64,000 bases of DNA from Chitinophagaceae bacterium (GCA_016786885.1 JAEUVO010000049.1:1-64000), one strand, 5' to 3'. Positions 7,358-15,330 are shown, counted from the stretch's first letter. The notes: generated from the sequence alone by a model not told the origin. Program-made: numbers and translations.

Positions 7358-8554
7358 TTACTTTTCAAATAAACAAAAACTGCCGCCTACCCATTCCTTA
7401 TCCTTGTTGTAACGGACACCGACCATTTTCCCTTTGCTCAATCTTGCCAGGTTATTCGTGGCAACAGGCCTGGTGTCTCCGTCTTTCCAGAAATAAAATA
7501 TTCTTATTTCGGCTTTAGCTGGTATATCAGGCGTCTGTATCACATCAGCATATTTTACTTTTCGTTGCAGTATCCAGTTCTCCGGGTCTTTTACTTTTTC
7601 AATGTCTTCTTTGGTCACATCAATGATCACACCCTGCCCGGCAAAAGAGAACAAAGGTTTTAATACATAATTCTCCAGGTCAGCCGGCATTTGTTTTATT
7701 TCATGCAGGAAGAATGTAGGAGGAACATAGGGATGCCTGATCAGTGGTAATGTGTATTTGCTGATGCGGTAGAACCAGTTGGGATGGGGGCACCATTCCA
7801 CATCCAGTTCTTCAAAGAATATTTTCCCTTTCTCCTGTACCTCCGGTGCCTGCTGCTGCAGGTCGTCAAATATCACCCGGTTATAGATTCTTTTTACTTC
7901 GGTCTTCTTTCCTTCATTCAGGTAGTACAGTTTTTTCCCTTCTTTAATTAATTCAGTGAGACAGACCATTTTGATTCCGGTGTGTTCTTCGGTGCAATAG
8001 AAATCGATCCTTGTTTTTTGTTTACGGGGAAATATCTCCAGCAGGATCGCATTTTCAGGATGATGAGTACCGACAATGATCTCTTTCAAAAGCTTGCTAT
8101 ACGTTTCCTTAGTATAACCACCGAGGTAAGAACTAAAACCGGGTGGAATGGGAAAATTATCCTTATACACATCATCCAGCAATATTTCATAGGCAAAGAG
8201 AGAAGGGAACCCCTGCATTTCTATTAATTGCGGTTCGTATTCACCGGCCTCGTTGATGCAGATGCCAAAATCAAAAGCGATAAAATGAGAATGATCATTT
8301 TCACCGGGCACCTGTACATTTTTTGGGATGGCATTTTTTGTCAGCTCTTTGAACTGAGGGGCAGCGATGATATCGACGATATTCTCGCAGGCATCCAGCA
8401 TTTTTTTTGTAAAATCTTTTGGAACAAAAATGGGTGTTTCTGCTACCCTGAAATCCACCTGCCCGGGATATACTCCATGAAGCTGGTTAAGGAAGACCTC
8501 ATATTTTTCTTTAGTAAACGCTTCGTTATATGCCTTTCGGATAGCCGGTATCAT
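7358..8554 (-). CDS. ATP-grasp-like ligase (hypothetical)
   Basis: A 398-residue protein. The C-terminal half looks like an ATP-grasp ligase: YVLKPLFSFAGQGVIIDV (about 296-313) resembles the Lys plus small-residue nucleotide loop, WILQRKVKYADVI (about 327-339) the adenine-contact strand, and AEIRIFYFW (about 348-356) a metal-side strand. Upstream, FDFGICINEAGEYEPQLIE (about 95-113) recalls glutathionylspermidine-synthetase-like enzymes. ATP-grasp enzymes join a carboxylate to an amine through an acyl-phosphate. A TTG at 8602 would lengthen the protein by 16 residues, but ATG 8554 gives a natural N-terminus. It lies in a run with a glutamine amidotransferase and, further away, YbdK and a second ATP-grasp. 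The substrate is unknown. Confidence 0.62.
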   Translation of the reverse strand: MIPAIRKAYNEAFTKEKYEVFLNQLHGVYPGQVDFRVAETPIFVPKDFTKKMLDACENIVDIIAAPQFKELTKNAIPKNVQVPGENDHSHFIAFDFGICINEAGEYEPQLIEMQGFPSLFAYEILLDDVYKDNFPIPPGFSSYLGGYTKETYSKLLKEIIVGTHHPENAILLEIFPRKQKTRIDFYCTEEHTGIKMVCLTELIKEGKKLYYLNEGKKTEVKRIYNRVIFDDLQQQAPEVQEKGKIFFEELDVEWCPHPNWFYRISKYTLPLIRHPYVPPTFFLHEIKQMPADLENYVLKPLFSFAGQGVIIDVTKEDIEKVKDPENWILQRKVKYADVIQTPDIPAKAEIRIFYFWKDGDTRPVATNNLARLSKGKMVGVRYNKDKEWVGGSFCLFEK

Positions 8555-8620
8555 ACTCCTTGTTTTATCTATGGAAGTTAATGAATGCCCGGCGGGCAGC
8601 AAAATAGAAGAAAAATCTTT

Positions 8621-9466
8621 CTAAGCAGGTATTTCCTGCAACTGGCAAATGGAGTGATTTAGAAAATTAGGAAGGATATGAGAGTATGTCCATACGATCT
8701 TGTCAGGGTCTTCCAGGTGTTCCAGCATACTTTGCAGTTTGGCTTCACCGTGATTTTCTATCACTGTTTTTCTTTTGTCTTCCCGCTGCAGGTACATACT
8801 CATACCCGGCGCATCCGCTTCCGGGTGGAACTGGGTTCCTACCATATACTCATTAAAACGAATACCCATCACTGCCCTTTCATAGGGCACATGCGGCCGG
8901 CTTTTTTCAATACAGAGTATAGAAGAACCCATTTCATTCAGCAGATCATGATTAGGTTGTATCACCTGGTAATCACGGCTGTCAACGGCATAAAAAGGAT
9001 CTTTCAATCCATCAAATACCGGCTCATCACCACCTGCCTCAAGCATATGCACAGGAAAAACCCCGAAAGAAGTGGATCTTCTCTTACAAACCACACCTAC
9101 ATTAAAATAGCGGCTGGCCAGCTGAAATGAATGACAGATAAAGAAAATATGCTTTTTGACTGTATTAGAAGGATTGTTGTTCCAGCGTTCCATCTTATCC
9201 AGCCAGCGGCACCAGGCTATATCCCAATCTTCGTAGCGGGTTTCCAGCGGACTGCCGGGGCCGCCACTGGAAATATAGACATCATAAGAAGTATCGGGAA
9301 GTTCATTTTTTAAGCGGACATCATACTCTTTGGCATATAGGAGAAGGTCGTTCTTTTCAGCCCATTCGATGAGGATGTTACGGATACAACGCATGCCCTG
9401 ATTGGCGACGCCTTCATAGAGGTCGAGGACTGCTACTTTCACAATCCTTTTATCGGTCCAGCTCAT
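8621..9466 (-). CDS. Class I glutamine amidotransferase
   Basis: A 281-residue class I (triad) glutamine amidotransferase that would hydrolyse glutamine and pass ammonia to a partner. SSGGPGSP (66-73) is the oxyanion-strand region. FFICHSFQLA (108-117) carries the nucleophile Cys111. GTQFHPEAD (210-218) supplies His214 and Glu216. The elbow is I-C-H-S-F rather than the common G-x-C-x-G, an uncommon variant. No synthetase domain is fused, so a separate partner is expected; the ATP-grasp-like protein encoded 66 bases downstream is the obvious candidate. A TAAGTTTG box ends only 4 bases before the ATG. Confidence 0.85.
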   Translation of the reverse strand: MSWTDKRIVKVAVLDLYEGVANQGMRCIRNILIEWAEKNDLLLYAKEYDVRLKNELPDTSYDVYISSGGPGSPLETRYEDWDIAWCRWLDKMERWNNNPSNTVKKHIFFICHSFQLASRYFNVGVVCKRRSTSFGVFPVHMLEAGGDEPVFDGLKDPFYAVDSRDYQVIQPNHDLLNEMGSSILCIEKSRPHVPYERAVMGIRFNEYMVGTQFHPEADAPGMSMYLQREDKRKTVIENHGEAKLQSMLEHLEDPDKIVWTYSHILPNFLNHSICQLQEIPA

Positions 9467-9470
9467 GCCG

Positions 9471-9478
9471 CAAACTTA
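9471..9478 (-). promoter_or_regulatory. Candidate -7 box (TAAGTTTG on minus strand), near-leaderless
   Basis: TAAGTTTG on the minus strand matches TAnnTTTG and is followed by CGGC and the ATG of the glutamine amidotransferase gene. The transcript would begin at or very near the start codon. Confidence 0.45.
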
Positions 9479-9603
9479 ATAAATTTTTAATAGACGAGAA
9501 AGCATACGATTGCACGGTTGTACACAGCTGTGGATTTAATGATTTGTGTTAAGTATTATTTTCCCGCAGATAATACAGAAATAAATCAGCGGTATATGTT
9601 TCT

Positions 9604-11247
9604 TTATTTTCTTTCAAAAACTTTTTCGCCGCCAACAAATGTCTTCAGTACTTTTATGGATAACAATTTTTCCGGAGCTTCTTTCAGTATATCAGCATCG
9701 AGTATAACAAAATCTGCAAACTTCCCTTTTTCCAGGCTTCCTTTTTCGTTCTCTTCGAAATTGGATCTGGCTGCCCAGATCGTCATACCCCGCAATGCTT
9801 CCTCTCTTGATAAAGCATTTTCCATTTGGTAACCAGCAGCAGGCCATCCTTTAATATCCTTTCTTACTACGGCAGCATAAAATGTTTTAAAAGTGGAAAT
9901 ATCTTCTACCGGGAAATCAGTACCCAGCGGCAACCAGCCATTTTGCTGTAATAATTGTTTATAAGCATAGGCGCCTTTTTCTCTTTCTTCACCAAGCCGC
10001 TTGCCTGCCCAATACATATCACTGGTGGCATGGGTAGGTTGTATAGAAGGAATGATGGAATAGTTGCCAAACAGGTCGAAGTCATTTTGATCAACCACCT
10101 GGGCATGTTCAATTCTCCAGCGCAGATCATTTTTGCCTTTCAGGTACCTGGCATAAGTGTTCAGGATAGTTCTGTTACCGCTGTCGCCAATAGCATGGGT
10201 ACACATTTGCCAGCGGTTATTATAAATCCAGTTAGCCACTGAATCAAAATGTTCGGGTTTACTCAGCAGAAAACCATAATGTCCTGCTTTGTCACTATAA
10301 GGTTCCAATAAACATGCGCCTCTCGATCCCAATGCACCATCACCATACACTTTAAAACTTCTTACATTCAGCCGGTCGGTTTTGATCATGCCATTCTTTA
10401 AGGCATAATCGTAATTGGCTTTTTCATCACTCAGCATCACATACAAACGCATTTTTAGATCGCCTTTGGTCTGCAGTTCTTTTATGCGGTCAACTGATAC
10501 ATAACCAAGCCCGCAGTCATCAATAGTGGTAAGACCCATGGCAAAACAATTTTGTTCAGCAGCCTGCAAGGCTTTTCTAAACTGTTCTTCATTAGCATCC
10601 GGGATTTTTGAAGAAACAAGATCAATAGCATTGTCAATTAAAATTCCCGTTAGTGTGCCTTCCATTTCTTCTATTTCGCCGCCGGTTAATGTATCACCTG
10701 CTTTAATACCGGCCAGTTCCAATGCTTTAGTATTGGCAATAGCGGCATGGCCGTCTATTCTTGTCAGCAACACCGGCCGGCCGGGAAATAAAGTATCCAG
10801 TGCTTCATTGTTAGGAAACTCTTTCATGTCCCAGTCGTTCTGATCCCATCCGCGGCCGGTGATCCATCCTTCTTTATTTTCGTTGGCAAATGCCTTCACT
10901 CTTTCGATACATTCTTCCCAACTGCTTGTACCTGTCAGGTCCACTCTTTGCAGGCTCATCCCATATCCTACAAAATGGGCATGGGCATCTATGAAACCGG
11001 GATAAATGAATTTACCCTGCGCATCCAGTTTTTCTTTTGCCTCAAATTCTTTTTCCAGGTCAGCGCTTTGCCCAAGAGCAATGATCTTTCCGTCCTTAAT
11101 AACCATTGCTTCAGCAGTTGAGAAAGCAGAATCAACTGTATAGATAGTGGCATTATATACCAGCAGGTCGGCCTGTTGTTTGGAAGAAGAGCAGGCCATC
11201 AGCAAAAGGCTGATAGAGGCAGCAGCAAGGATGTGTTTTAGTTTCAT
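9604..11247 (-). CDS. YtcJ-like metal-dependent amidohydrolase, lipoprotein
   Basis: A 547-residue amidohydrolase of the YtcJ-like group. The signal ends in a lipobox (LLLMAC, Cys19), so the protein should be lipid-anchored in the envelope. PGFIDAHAHFVGYG (about 83-96) holds the HxH metal ligands. HAIGDSGNRTI and RIEHAQ in the middle and LGTDFPVE near the end carry further metal and catalytic residues. ADFVILDAD is the usual C-terminal beta-sandwich segment. ATG 11247 is chosen because the 28 residues encoded upstream precede the signal peptide. It separates the amidotransferase from the YbdK gene in the same orientation, so it could cleave an amide made by the cluster, but this is inference. 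Confidence 0.85.
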   Translation of the reverse strand: MKLKHILAAASISLLLMACSSSKQQADLLVYNATIYTVDSAFSTAEAMVIKDGKIIALGQSADLEKEFEAKEKLDAQGKFIYPGFIDAHAHFVGYGMSLQRVDLTGTSSWEECIERVKAFANENKEGWITGRGWDQNDWDMKEFPNNEALDTLFPGRPVLLTRIDGHAAIANTKALELAGIKAGDTLTGGEIEEMEGTLTGILIDNAIDLVSSKIPDANEEQFRKALQAAEQNCFAMGLTTIDDCGLGYVSVDRIKELQTKGDLKMRLYVMLSDEKANYDYALKNGMIKTDRLNVRSFKVYGDGALGSRGACLLEPYSDKAGHYGFLLSKPEHFDSVANWIYNNRWQMCTHAIGDSGNRTILNTYARYLKGKNDLRWRIEHAQVVDQNDFDLFGNYSIIPSIQPTHATSDMYWAGKRLGEEREKGAYAYKQLLQQNGWLPLGTDFPVEDISTFKTFYAAVVRKDIKGWPAAGYQMENALSREEALRGMTIWAARSNFEENEKGSLEKGKFADFVILDADILKEAPEKLLSIKVLKTFVGGEKVFERK

Positions 11248-11279
11248 GTGGTGAAAATACAGAAAATGGGGGAGTGGAC

Positions 11280-12089
11280 TAACGATTATGACTTTGCAGT
11301 GATAAAGAACTACTGTGTGTAATACGCTCAACTAATATTTCGCAAGATCGTAAAGAATATAAAAAATTTGTTGTTTTTAATACAGTTCATGTTAGTGGCA
11401 GTTACTAATGTTTTTCCCGCTCTTCTATTTCAAGAAGCAGATGCGAACAATTAGTTTGTTTAATCAAATATGATTTTGCTTTTTGCAAGGAGCCCTTTGC
11501 TTTTTTGGGTTCGCCAATTATGGTATAAAAGTCGAAGATTTTCGAAATAAATCCGTATGATTCTGACAATAGTAGTAAATCAGCAGCCCTTTCATAGTCA
11601 GAGTAGTTGTCTAAAAGAGGAATAGCAATTTGTTTCAGGTTTAAAATAATTTCTTCAATAACCTCCAAATTATTTTGAACTGAAAGGTCGTATTTACCTT
11701 TCCCAAATTTTGAGGTCCAGGTGGCGATGTGGTAATGATATTCTGCAAAAACAATATCATTCATCGGTAACTTATTGTAGTTAAGAGTATGCCATTTTTT
11801 GTAATCTTTTGCATACACAAAAAGTATTAGCCAAAAGGCACAAGTTTCGTTACCACGGTTCCATTTATCTTTTGATATAGTAATCTCTTGCCTAAAAGGT
11901 CCAATGTCACGTCTAAACTTTGATTGAGATTTATAGTATTTAAATCCCTCAAGAGATAAAGGGTGAGCTATATATTCTTCAAGAATTAATTTGATCCTTT
12001 CCCTTGGACACAAATCCGAATGTATTTTACCCTCCGTGGTTTGTCCATTCAATTTGTACGACATGTTTGATATTAATTGCCACTAACTC
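11280..12089 (-). mobile_element. Putative solitary integron-like gene cassette 2
   Basis: An AT-rich orphan gene is enclosed by a perfect 10-base inverted pair: GTTAGTGGCA 11391-11400 and TGCCACTAAC 12078-12087. On the coding strand it opens with GAGTTAGTGGCAAT, which differs at two positions from the opening GAGTTAGCAGCAAT of the element at 5311-6417. Downstream of the gene, CTAAC at 11395-11391 is followed by about 110 bases to GTTA at 11283-11280, the spacing of an attC site. Stem complementarity there is weak. The insertion separates the YbdK gene from the amidohydrolase. Confidence 0.45.
11405..12064 (-). CDS. DUF4304-like hypothetical protein (cassette-borne)
   Basis: A 219-residue soluble protein without signal peptide or membrane segments. 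The first half (GFKYYKSQSKFRRDIGPF at about 40-57, then a block of alternating strands) resembles DUF4304-type proteins, whose function is unknown. The second half is helical and Leu/Lys-rich (about 130-215) and might be a short TPR-like segment. Codon use is strongly AT-biased compared with the flanking genes. The inverted pair at 11391 and 12078 encloses it tightly: 13 bases before the ATG and 4 bases after the stop. Confidence 0.62.
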   Translation of the reverse strand: MSYKLNGQTTEGKIHSDLCPRERIKLILEEYIAHPLSLEGFKYYKSQSKFRRDIGPFRQEITISKDKWNRGNETCAFWLILFVYAKDYKKWHTLNYNKLPMNDIVFAEYHYHIATWTSKFGKGKYDLSVQNNLEVIEEIILNLKQIAIPLLDNYSDYERAADLLLLSESYGFISKIFDFYTIIGEPKKAKGSLQKAKSYLIKQTNCSHLLLEIEEREKH

Positions 12090-12124
12090 GATAATCAATG
12101 GGAAACTGTGCCAGCTGTAAGAAA

Positions 12125-13234
12125 TTATATTCCCATTAAATATTGTCCCTGTATATACTTAGCTACCTCTGTCAGGTTCTTTGTTTTTTCAAACACAGCC
12201 AACTGCCGGTCGGCACCGGTGCCATTCTCCAGCATTTTATGTACATGGGCAATGCGGTGGCGGCTGCCGAGATGATCCAGTACCGGGTCCAGAAAATCGA
12301 GCAGTTCATAGATCAAGGCCCTTGTGTTTACTTCTTCTTCTTTGCCAAAATCGATCAGGTAGCCATCTACTCCATAGCGGCTGGCCCGCCATTTATTTTC
12401 ATTCAGTAAAGCTCTTGAGTATTGTATAAAGTTGAGGTTCTTGGAACGCAGCATATATATCCTTGCGCAGATGGCCTGGAACAAAGCAGCAAGGGTGATG
12501 GTCTCATCCACGGTCAGCGGTATATCGCATACACGAAACTCCACCGTGTTAAAGAAAGGGTGCACCCGCAGGTCCCACCAGATCTTTTTTGCATTATCAA
12601 TGCAATTGGTTTTGATCAACAGCTTCACATAATTGTCATACGCTTCAATACTTTCAAAGGCATCAGGTATCCCGGTGCGGGGAAACTTATCGAATACTTT
12701 AGTGCGGAAAGATTTATAACCTGTCATCCTTCCCTCCCAGAAAGGGGAGTTGGTACTAAGGGCAAATACATGCGGCAGAAAATAACGGGTACTGTTGGCA
12801 ATATGATTAGCCATCTCCCGGCTTTCCATTCCCACATGCACATGTAATCCAAAGATGAGATTGCTCCTCGCTGCTTCCTGCAGCTCATTCACTATTTCAT
12901 TGTACCTGATATGATCGGTGATCAACTGGCTTTCCCAATGACTGAAGGGGTGGGTACCCGCTGCTCCCATGGCAAAACCTAACCCGTCTGCGATACCGCC
13001 AATTGTTTTTCGTAAAGTAGATACATCGGTATAGGCTTCATCAATATCCGCACAGATATCCGTGCCTACTTCCACCACCGCCTGGTGCATTTCGGCCTTT
13101 ACCTTATCTTTTATCATTTTCTGCCCTTCCTGTACGATCTTCTGTTCATGGCTTTTGAGTTCATAGGTCTTGGGATCAAGCACCATGTATTCTTCTTCCA
13201 CGCCGAGGGTAAAGCTTTTATAGTTTAGATTCAT
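12125..13234 (-). CDS. YbdK-type carboxylate-amine ligase (GCS2 family)
   Basis: A 369-residue member of the glutamate-cysteine ligase type 2 family. LGVEEEYMVLD (10-20) is the diagnostic N-terminal motif with acidic metal ligands. GLHVHVGM (129-136) is the central His motif. FNTVEFRVCDIP and the C-terminal LDHLGSRHR complete the pattern. Characterised YbdK shows weak gamma-glutamylcysteine ligase activity; the true substrate in most bacteria is unsettled. Here the gene lies beside a RimK-like ATP-grasp gene, a glutamine amidotransferase and an esterase, which favours a role in a dedicated amide or peptide pathway rather than glutathione synthesis. The leader holds a copy of the dispersed repeat 7 bases before the ATG. 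Confidence 0.88.
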   Translation of the reverse strand: MNLNYKSFTLGVEEEYMVLDPKTYELKSHEQKIVQEGQKMIKDKVKAEMHQAVVEVGTDICADIDEAYTDVSTLRKTIGGIADGLGFAMGAAGTHPFSHWESQLITDHIRYNEIVNELQEAARSNLIFGLHVHVGMESREMANHIANSTRYFLPHVFALSTNSPFWEGRMTGYKSFRTKVFDKFPRTGIPDAFESIEAYDNYVKLLIKTNCIDNAKKIWWDLRVHPFFNTVEFRVCDIPLTVDETITLAALFQAICARIYMLRSKNLNFIQYSRALLNENKWRASRYGVDGYLIDFGKEEEVNTRALIYELLDFLDPVLDHLGSRHRIAHVHKMLENGTGADRQLAVFEKTKNLTEVAKYIQGQYLMGI

Positions 13235-13240
13235 ATTTCA

Positions 13241-13350
13241 GTTTATAGTTTGTGGTTTGTAGTGTATAGTTGGTTCTCCGCATTGTGTAAAGATTCTTCG
13301 ATTTGCTTTATTGCTAATTACAAATCACAAACTATAGACTACAAACTAAA
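13241..13350. repeat. Dispersed leader repeat, copies 2 and 3 in inverted orientation
   Basis: GTTTATAGTTTGTGGTTTGT and nine following bases (13241-13269) repeat the element at 6891. CAAATCACAAACTATAGACT and the bases after it (about 13321-13350) are its reverse copy. TAGTTTGTGGTTTG can pair with CAAATCACAAACTA, with one G-T pair, across a loop of about 60 bases between the ATP-grasp and YbdK genes. Confidence 0.6.
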
Positions 13351-14304
13351 TTATATCAAAGGACTTTTATTCGCTCCTCTTCTTACATATTCTCCCCATG
13401 TCAGGTTATCGGCGCCTTCTTTATTCTCCAATGCTTTTTCGATCGCATAGTTGGCCGATGTTTCCACCACCCAATCAAAATTTTCCTGTCCTACACTATG
13501 CAGGTCTGCATCGGGGGCAGGATTGCAAAAATCGATGGCATAGGGTACACCATCTCTTACTGCCAGTTCCACCGTGTTGAAATCATAACCTAAATATTTA
13601 TTGATCCGAAGAACGATATCTGTCATTTGCTGTAACCGTTCAGGCGAAGGGCTGAAATCTGCCACATAGCGAAGATGATGCGGGTTGCGGGGCTCGTATG
13701 ACATGATGCGTACATATTTGCCACCAATGCAATAGCAACGATAATATTCAGTAAATATAATTTCTTCCTGCAGCAACATTACCAGTTGCCCTGTTTCTGC
13801 ATGCTTGGTAAAGAAATCTTCTGCACTGTTGAGTTTATAAACATGTTTCCATCCGCCGCCCGCAAAAGGTTTCATGTAAGCAGGAAAACCCACATAATTG
13901 AAAATGGATTCCCAGTCGAGCGGGAAGGCCAGGTTGCTGAACGAATCATTAGAAGTATCATCCGGCAGATCCCTTGACGGAATGATAGCTGTTTTTGGAA
14001 CCGGCACATCCACTTTTGTCATCAGGCAGTTGTTGAAGTACTTGTCATCGGCACTCCACCAGAAAGGATTATTGATAACAGCAGTTCCGGTAACGGCCGC
14101 ATTCTTCAACCAGGTGCGGTAAAAAGGTACGTCCTGTGAGATACGATCTATGATCACTGCGTAACCGCTATGCACTCCTTGCATGGCCTTGTCAATGCGA
14201 ACCGGCTCAGCAATAATGCCGGGTACGTTTTTACTGTTTACTCTTGCAACAAATGCTTCAGGAAATGAACGTTCTTTTCCATGCAGGATTCCAATTTTCT
14301 TCAT
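13351..14304 (-). CDS. RimK-like ATP-grasp ligase
   Basis: A 317-residue ATP-grasp protein predicted to form an amide bond through an acyl-phosphate. The N-terminal pre-ATP-grasp domain begins MKKIGILHGKERSFPEAF. FPAYMKPFAGGGWKHVYKL (140-158) is the lysine and glycine-rich nucleotide loop. MLLQEEI (176-182) is the hinge strand. YRCYCIGGKYVRIMSY (188-203) and VELAVRDGVPYAIDFCNPAP (245-264) contain the metal-binding Glu/Asp-x-Asn residues. It heads the minus-strand run with YbdK 116 bases downstream and is divergent from an esterase. A good promoter (TTTG, 20 bases, TAAATTTG) lies at 14408-14377. The substrate is unknown. Confidence 0.83.
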   Translation of the reverse strand: MKKIGILHGKERSFPEAFVARVNSKNVPGIIAEPVRIDKAMQGVHSGYAVIIDRISQDVPFYRTWLKNAAVTGTAVINNPFWWSADDKYFNNCLMTKVDVPVPKTAIIPSRDLPDDTSNDSFSNLAFPLDWESIFNYVGFPAYMKPFAGGGWKHVYKLNSAEDFFTKHAETGQLVMLLQEEIIFTEYYRCYCIGGKYVRIMSYEPRNPHHLRYVADFSPSPERLQQMTDIVLRINKYLGYDFNTVELAVRDGVPYAIDFCNPAPDADLHSVGQENFDWVVETSANYAIEKALENKEGADNLTWGEYVRRGANKSPLI

Positions 14305-14376
14305 ACGCTGGTTTTAATTGAGTGATTTAAAATGTAAGCCGTTCCGGGGCTTCGGATAACTGGGAAGCGGCTTCTC

Positions 14377-14408
14377 CAAATTTATTTTTTCGGCATCAAA
14401 TAAACAAA
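14377..14408 (-). promoter_or_regulatory. Promoter for the ATP-grasp/YbdK run
   Basis: On the minus strand TTTG (14408-14405) is followed by 20 bases and TAAATTTG (14384-14377), an almost ideal Bacteroidota sigma-A promoter. It predicts a leader of roughly 65-70 bases before ATG 14304. Confidence 0.6.
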
Positions 14409-14475
14409 TTAACCGGGCTGTTTTATCGGTCCTTTTCTGATTATTCGCCGGCGGCCCCGTTTATTATGAAATCCT

Positions 14476-14483
14476 TATTTTTG
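14476..14483 (+). promoter_or_regulatory. Candidate -7 box (TATTTTTG) of the esterase gene, near-leaderless
   Basis: TATTTTTG is followed by AAACC and the ATG at 14489. With the usual distance from the -7 box, transcription would start at the ATG or within a few bases of it. Confidence 0.5.
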
Positions 14484-14488
14484 AAACC

Positions 14489-15307
14489 ATGCAAAAGGCA
14501 GCAAAGGCATCCGTAATTCTTACTGAAAATGTTTATCTCGAGTCTCAATTCCTTCAACGGGAGGTTTGTATAGATTTCTTCTTTCCGGCTACTGTCTCCA
14601 TCCATGAACCGGTAAGCCTGCTGCTCATCAACGACGGGCAGGACATGGAAAAAATGAATTTTCATAAAATTCTCGATAAGCTTTATTCTGAAAAGGAGAT
14701 AGAACCAATTTTATTTGTAGCTATACATGCCGGGGAAGACCGTAAGATGGAATATGGCACACAAAATCACCTGGATTATAAAGACCGGGGCGCCAAGGCG
14801 TCATTGTACACTTCTTTCATCTTTGATGAGTTACTTCCTTTTGTAAGACAGAAATATTCGATCCATTCATTCAGGGAAAAAGCATTTGCCGGTTTTTCTT
14901 TGGGCGGGTTGAGTGCCCTTGATATTGTCTGGAACCGGCCTGGTGAATTTACAAAAGCCGGGATATTTTCTGCATCACTCTGGTGGAGAAGTGTGGACCA
15001 GAATGATGAAGAGTATAATGATGATAAGCACCGCATCATGCACCAGCAGATACGCAATGGTAAGTATGCGCCATGGTTAAAGTTCTTTTTGCAATGTGGT
15101 AACCTTGATGAAATAAAGGACCGGAACAAGAATGGTATCATAGATTCAATAGACGATACGCTTGACCTGATAAAGGAACTGGAAGCAATAGGTTATGATA
15201 AAGAAAAAGATATTTATTACATGGAACTGGCCGATGGCCATCATGACGTATTTACCTGGGGCAGGTCCATGCCGGTATTTTTGAAATGGGGCTGGGGAAT
15301 TAAATAA
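14489..15307 (+). CDS. Esterase D-like alpha/beta hydrolase
   Basis: A 272-residue cytoplasmic alpha/beta hydrolase of the putative esterase family. LLINDGQDM near the N-terminus and FAGFSLGGLSAL (134-145) with nucleophile Ser137 are clear. LADGHHDVFTW near the C-terminus supplies the catalytic His. Residues 211-222 (DRNKNGIIDSID) form a textbook EF-hand-like calcium loop, unusual inside this fold. The gene is divergent from the ATP-grasp/YbdK run and probably belongs to the same pathway, hydrolysing an ester, thioester or peptide product. It ends at a strong bidirectional terminator. Confidence 0.85.
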   Translation: MQKAAKASVILTENVYLESQFLQREVCIDFFFPATVSIHEPVSLLLINDGQDMEKMNFHKILDKLYSEKEIEPILFVAIHAGEDRKMEYGTQNHLDYKDRGAKASLYTSFIFDELLPFVRQKYSIHSFREKAFAGFSLGGLSALDIVWNRPGEFTKAGIFSASLWWRSVDQNDEEYNDDKHRIMHQQIRNGKYAPWLKFFLQCGNLDEIKDRNKNGIIDSIDDTLDLIKELEAIGYDKEKDIYYMELADGHHDVFTWGRSMPVFLKWGWGIK

Positions 15308-15330
15308 CAGTAGCAAACCTAATAGCATAA

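Noticed and set aside
8554..8602. Longer start (TTG 8602) for the ATP-grasp-like protein
   Set aside because: The TTG overlaps a TATTTTG sequence that resembles a promoter box, and ATG 8554 gives a natural N-terminus.
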